Below are positions 6,512 to 6,869 of a stretch of DNA of 6,869 bases, one piece after another (positions within the stretch are counted from its first letter, which is position 1; each line of letters opens with the position of its first letter). Both the position numbers and the translations under genes were made by a program. The stretch comes from Azoarcus sp. (GTDB lineage Bacteria; Pseudomonadota; Gammaproteobacteria; Burkholderiales; Rhodocyclaceae): the NCBI GenBank assembly GCA_031259795.1, contig JAIRLA010000047.1, positions 1 through 6,869 of the forward strand. Reading direction: 5' to 3'. The notes under the pieces are model-generated. The model was not told where the DNA came from, did no database searches, and was given only the letters and a program-made list of their open reading frames with translations.

Positions 6512-6609
6512 GCGCGTTCAACGGGTCGATTGGGCGGGACGAGGGAATCATATCGCGCGATGGTTTCGCCCGCTTGCGCATTGCTTTTGTATTTTGGCAT
6601 TTTGTCCAT
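6496..6609 (-). CDS. Possible 37-codon leader ORF overlapping the fliH start
   Basis: A short ORF starts at an ATG (6609) six bases after a strong GGAGG (6620-6616) and ends with a TGA that overlaps the first codons of fliH by 16 bases. It would encode a 37-residue soluble peptide beginning MDKMPKYKSN and ending ERAWKKP, with no membrane segment, cysteine or recognisable domain. fliH has no clear ribosome binding site, so ribosomes finishing this ORF could restart at the fliH ATG. Against it, only about 20 of 37 codons end in G or C, unlike the strongly GC-ending neighbours, and I know no family for it. It may be a coupled leader, a chance ORF, or a relic. Confidence 0.3.
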   Translation of the reverse strand: MDKMPKYKSNAQAGETIARYDSLVPPNRPVERAWKKP

Positions 6610-6615
6610 CTCATG

Positions 6616-6620
6616 CCTCC
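6616..6620 (-). promoter_or_regulatory. Strong Shine-Dalgarno upstream of the fliH leader ORF
   Basis: GGAGG on the minus strand lies six bases before the ATG at 6609 and about 105 bases before the fliH ATG, so it cannot serve fliH directly. It is the best ribosome binding site upstream of fliH and is the main reason to consider the small ORF real. Confidence 0.4.
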
Positions 6621-6637
6621 TTCAACAACGCTTTCAT

Positions 6638-6707
6638 AATCAGCGTCGCTGCGCTCCGGATGGGACGAACTGGATTGCCGCGTCGATTCGCTCCTCGCAA
6701 TGACGAA
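6638..6707 (-). repeat. Interspersed repeat R1, copy C
   Basis: A full-length R1 copy on the minus strand, 70 bases, with the same head, centre and tail as copy A and about ten scattered differences. It ends about 20 bases before the GGAGG upstream of the fliH leader ORF, so it lies within the probable 5' region of the fliHI operon. Confidence 0.85.
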
Positions 6708-6739
6708 GGGGGGCGGCCTTCGCAATGGTAAATTCTTCC

Positions 6740-6764
6740 GATGAACACTTCCCTCCCCCGCTTG
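6740..6764 (+). repeat. Interspersed repeat R2, copy c (truncated)
   Basis: GATGAACACTTCCCTCCCCC followed by GCTTG matches R2 copy b (179-203) at 24 of 25 bases and then stops abruptly inside the hairpin. The sequence that follows is AT-richer and unrelated to R2, so the copy appears broken by a deletion or an insertion at about 6765. Confidence 0.7.
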
Positions 6765-6782
6765 GCATAGGCATCTACACAC

Positions 6783-6869
6783 TGTATTTCCCCTGTTAAT
6801 GTTGATACAAAATGCCTGCTCGCTGTTTTGCGTCCATACTACCTCTCGCGCTGTTTTAAGCAAATATTG
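6783..6869 (+). mobile_element. Possible insertion-sequence end (IS21-like), partial
   Basis: From the TG at 6783 (TGTATTTCCCCTGTTAATG) the composition falls to about 42% GC, and two near-copies of CGCTGTTTT occur 28 bases apart (6821-6829 and 6849-6857). A TG start and repeated transposase-binding sites near the end are features of IS21-family termini, and the sequence looks familiar as such from memory only. No transposase is visible and the other end is outside the window, so this is tentative. The break in the R2 fragment lies 18 bases to the left, not exactly at the TG. Confidence 0.25.

Noticed and set aside
6547..6552. TATGAT on the minus strand upstream of fliH as a -10 box
   Set aside because: No -35 hexamer was found at 16-18 bases, and no sigma-28 or sigma-54 flagellar consensus was seen either, so no promoter is called.
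5667..6863. Long open frame on the minus strand running across the fliH start
   Set aside because: Its 5' half is translation of repeat R1 and its 3' half is an Arg/Pro-rich out-of-frame reading of fliH.

Overview
This window reads as ordinary chromosome of a flagellated, high-GC proteobacterium. A betaproteobacterium is the best guess, from the MSHA-type pilus genes, the FliH and FliI sequences and the dense interspersed repeats; this is inference, and genus cannot be read from the sequence. All five confident genes lie on the minus strand, so gene order runs from high to low coordinates.

Layout, right to left in transcription order. (1) 6869-6640 has no gene. It holds an AT-richer end (6765-6869, about 42% GC over the last 100 bases) that may be the edge of an insertion sequence, a truncated repeat (6740-6764) and a full repeat (6638-6707). 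(2) fliH (6511-5633) and fliI (5636-4218) overlap by ATGA and encode the flagellar export regulator and export ATPase. A possible 37-codon leader ORF with a strong ribosome binding site (6609-6496) overlaps the fliH start. (3) 4217-4000 is an intergenic region with a collapsed repeat copy, a long inverted repeat just after fliI, and two dyads upstream of mshE. (4) mshE (3996-2290), mshG (2286-1045) and a type IV prepilin-like gene (1040-471) are packed with 3-4 base gaps and form a second operon: the pilus extension ATPase, its inner-membrane platform and a pilin-like subunit. (5) 470-1 has no credible gene and is filled by repeats, including an inverted pair with hairpin potential.

Functionally, the two operons encode export and assembly motors of opposing lifestyles: FliH/FliI feed the flagellar type III export gate, while MshE/MshG drive assembly of a surface-attachment pilus. 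MshE carries a complete two-motif MshEN domain, the known c-di-GMP sensor of this ATPase family, so pilus extension is expected to be gated by c-di-GMP.

No defence system, CRISPR array, toxin, biosynthetic cluster or RNA gene was found. The points most worth a second look are the repeats that bracket each operon and share a common tail module, the isolation of fliHI from fliJ (and, as far as visible, from fliFG), the separation of mshEG from the rest of an MSHA locus, and the small ORF that may couple translation into fliH.
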